36,158 nucleotides of DNA from an uncultured Myxococcales bacterium (GTDB lineage Bacteria; Myxococcota_A; Polyangia; Polyangiales; Houyiibacteriaceae). The stretch's first letter is position 1. The number at the start of each line of letters is the position of its first letter. Under the pieces are notes generated by a model. The model saw only the letters and a list, made by a program, of their open reading frames with translations. It searched no databases and was not told the DNA's origin. Positions 34,994 through 36,158 of the stretch are shown piece after piece. Where the stretch lies: positions 1 through 36,158 of the forward strand of contig CALCTH010000070.1 in assembly GCA_937893795.1 (NCBI GenBank), in the 5' to 3' direction. Position numbers and translations under genes: made by a program.

Positions 34994-35320
34994 ATGTCCC
35001 CCGAAAGCGAGTTTCCCGCGTCCGCCGACGACGAAGCCTCCGTCGTGACGCTCCCTGCGCGCGTCGACGCGACGAACGCCAGCGCGTTCCTGCAGCGCCT
35101 CGACGGGCTGCGCGAGTCGGGCAAGCGCGACATCGTGCTCGACCTCGAGGTCACCGAGGTCCTCGACAGCACGGCCCTCGGGGCGATCATGACGCTCTTC
35201 CGGACGCTCCGCGCCGTGGGCGGCACGCTACGGCTTCGAAACGTTGGTGGCGGGCCGAGGCGCGTCCTCCAGCTCACGCGCCTCGACCGGGTCCTCGAAG
35301 TCGTCGAAGACGCCGCCTGA
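34994..35320 (+). CDS. STAS-domain protein (anti-sigma factor antagonist type)
   Basis: A 108-residue single STAS domain. It has the usual order VVTLPARVDATNASAFLQRLD, then DIVLDLEVTEVLDSTALGAIMTLFRTLRAVGGTLRLRNV. The DST motif holds the Ser that an anti-sigma kinase phosphorylates in SpoIIAA/RsbV-type proteins, so switch function is plausible. No partner kinase or sigma factor is in the window. ATG 34994 gives a normal-length domain; upstream in-frame starts (34931, 34892) would run into the terminator region. It is 67 bp upstream of the bPH2 genes but no link is evident. Confidence 0.85.
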   Translation: MSPESEFPASADDEASVVTLPARVDATNASAFLQRLDGLRESGKRDIVLDLEVTEVLDSTALGAIMTLFRTLRAVGGTLRLRNVGGGPRRVLQLTRLDRVLEVVEDAA

Positions 35321-35387
35321 GCCATCGCGCGCCACCGTGGCCGCGTTCGGCAGGCCGCGCCCTCGGGTCCGGCGCTAGGCTCCCCCC

Positions 35388-35867
35388 GTGGAGTCTCCCT
35401 TCGAGCAGCTCGACCGGGCCGTCATCGGCTATTGGCGCCTCGTCGCCGCCCCGCGCGTGGTCTCGCTATTGGCGCCGCTGACCCTCGCCGGCGGCATCAC
35501 CCTCCTCGAGGCGCGTACGGCCGGGCTCGTGCTCCTCGCCGTCGCCGGCGGCATCGCGCTCCTCAGCCTGGGCTGGGGTCTCCTGGTGGCCCCGCTCCGC
35601 TACCGGCGCTTCCGCTTCCGGCTCGCAGGCGGTCTGCTGGAGCTCCACGACGGGGTGCTCATCCACCGGCAGAAGGTCATCCCCGTCGACCGTATGCAGC
35701 ACCTGGACGTGGAGGCCGGGCCCATCGAGCGGCTCTTCGGCCTCGCCTCGCTTCACGTCTTCACGGCCGGCGGCAGCGGCGCCACCTTCTCGCTTCCGGG
35801 GCTTCATCCCGCGCGGGCCCAGGCGCTTCGCGCGGCGCTGCTGGCCCGTCGCGGTCAGGCGTCGTGA
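35388..35867 (+). CDS. Membrane protein with bacterial PH domain (bPH2, YdbS-like)
   Basis: A 159-residue protein with two membrane segments (about 25-42 and 45-68: LLAPLTLAGGITLLEA and LVLLAVAGGIALLSLGWGLLVA) followed by a bPH2 domain (YRRFRFRLAGGLLELHDGVLIHRQKVIPVDRMQHLDVEAGPIERLFGLASLHVFTA in outline). The VIPVDRMQHLDV pattern is the family hallmark. YdbS-like proteins pair with a larger YdbT-like protein, and that gene follows here with a 4-nt GTGA overlap (35864-35867). Function is unknown; B. subtilis YdbS/YdbT have been linked to resistance to antimicrobial peptides. The start is GTG 35388 without a strong ribosome binding site. Confidence 0.85.
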   Translation: MESPFEQLDRAVIGYWRLVAAPRVVSLLAPLTLAGGITLLEARTAGLVLLAVAGGIALLSLGWGLLVAPLRYRRFRFRLAGGLLELHDGVLIHRQKVIPVDRMQHLDVEAGPIERLFGLASLHVFTAGGSGATFSLPGLHPARAQALRAALLARRGQAS

Positions 35868-36158
35868 GCGACATCCTCCTCGAGGGACGACTCGACCCGC
35901 GCACCATCCCTTTGCGGATCCTCGAGCGCCTCGCGCGCTTCGCCATCGTGCTGGTGGCGCTCGTGCTCAACGACCCGGGCAACCTCGCGCCCTGGCTGCT
36001 CGTCGTCGGCCTTTCGACCGGACTCTCGCTCCTCGAATACGCGCGCACGTCCTACCGGCTGACGCCGGATGCCCTCGAGATCGCGTCGGGCGTGCTCACG
36101 CGGCGGGTCCGGCGCATTCCCCTCGACCGGGTGCAGGACCTAGGCACCGAGGCCACGC
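35864..36158 (+). CDS. bPH2-domain membrane protein, YdbT-like (cut by window end)
   Basis: The first 98 residues are visible. GTG at 35864 overlaps the previous stop (GTGA), so the two genes are translationally coupled. Two hydrophobic segments (LARFAIVLVALVLN and LAPWLLVVGLSTGLSLL) precede the first bPH2 domain: YRLTPDALEIASGVLTRRVRRIPLDRVQDL, with the same R-IPLDRVQ signature as its partner. YdbT-type proteins carry two or three such domains, so much of the gene must lie beyond the window. Confidence 0.82.
   Translation, partial: MSDILLEGRLDPRTIPLRILERLARFAIVLVALVLNDPGNLAPWLLVVGLSTGLSLLEYARTSYRLTPDALEIASGVLTRRVRRIPLDRVQDLGTEAT

Overview
The window is about 36 kb of very GC-rich, densely coding bacterial DNA. 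GTG starts, ATGA/GTGA gene overlaps and long open shadow frames are common. The gene set points to a myxobacterium (Myxococcota, probably Polyangiales): a DUF2330 protein with a MYXO-CTERM-like tail, a DUF1592/1588/1585 lipoprotein paired with a Tat-exported DUF1552 protein, a Ser/Thr kinase fused to HDOD, and many lipoproteins. This taxonomic call is inference from gene content. I see no rRNA, tRNA, CRISPR array or phage genes.

Layout. 1-3 kb: the start of an exported protein (minus strand), then a secreted metallophosphoesterase overlapping a malonyl-CoA synthetase-like enzyme. 3-9.3 kb (minus strand): a large Lhr helicase, a CheY-like receiver and a Nei-type DNA glycosylase, which look like a DNA-repair group. 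9.4-11.7 kb: three poorly known genes. 11.7-17.5 kb: the most unusual locus. A XylR/DmpR-type sigma-54 activator is divergent from a pirin gene and a 1048-residue triple-fusion enzyme. The shared intergenic region holds two palindromic operators and a well-formed -24/-12 promoter. 17.6-19.8 kb: a DUF2330 protein and a lipoprotein, closed by an intrinsic terminator. 19.9-23.3 kb: the DUF1592/DUF1552 pair. 23.4-26.9 kb (minus strand): an alkaline-phosphatase-superfamily phosphodiesterase, a small protein and an STT3-like membrane glycosyltransferase. 27.1-30.7 kb: a kinase-HDOD protein whose frame runs into a PolX gene, and that PolX has lost its polymerase carboxylates. 30.8-34.9 kb: a probable sigma-54-driven operon of DUF4212 subunit, Na+/solute symporter and outer-membrane porin, with a 144-bp MITE-like element inserted between the first two genes. 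34.9-36.2 kb: a STAS protein and two bPH2-domain membrane proteins, the last cut by the window end.

How the key genes may work together. The triple fusion joins maleylacetate reductase, a PF02230-type alpha/beta hydrolase and a homogentisate-dioxygenase-fold ring-cleavage domain in one polypeptide. The dioxygenase keeps its iron ligands and catalytic His but lacks the Tyr that contacts homogentisate. Together with the aromatic-sensing (XylR_N/V4R) activator and the pirin (quercetinase-type cupin), this suggests an inducible route that opens a hydroquinone- or hydroxyquinol-like ring and reduces the product to 3-oxoadipate. I regard it as the best candidate for an undescribed system here. Its substrate is inferred, not shown.
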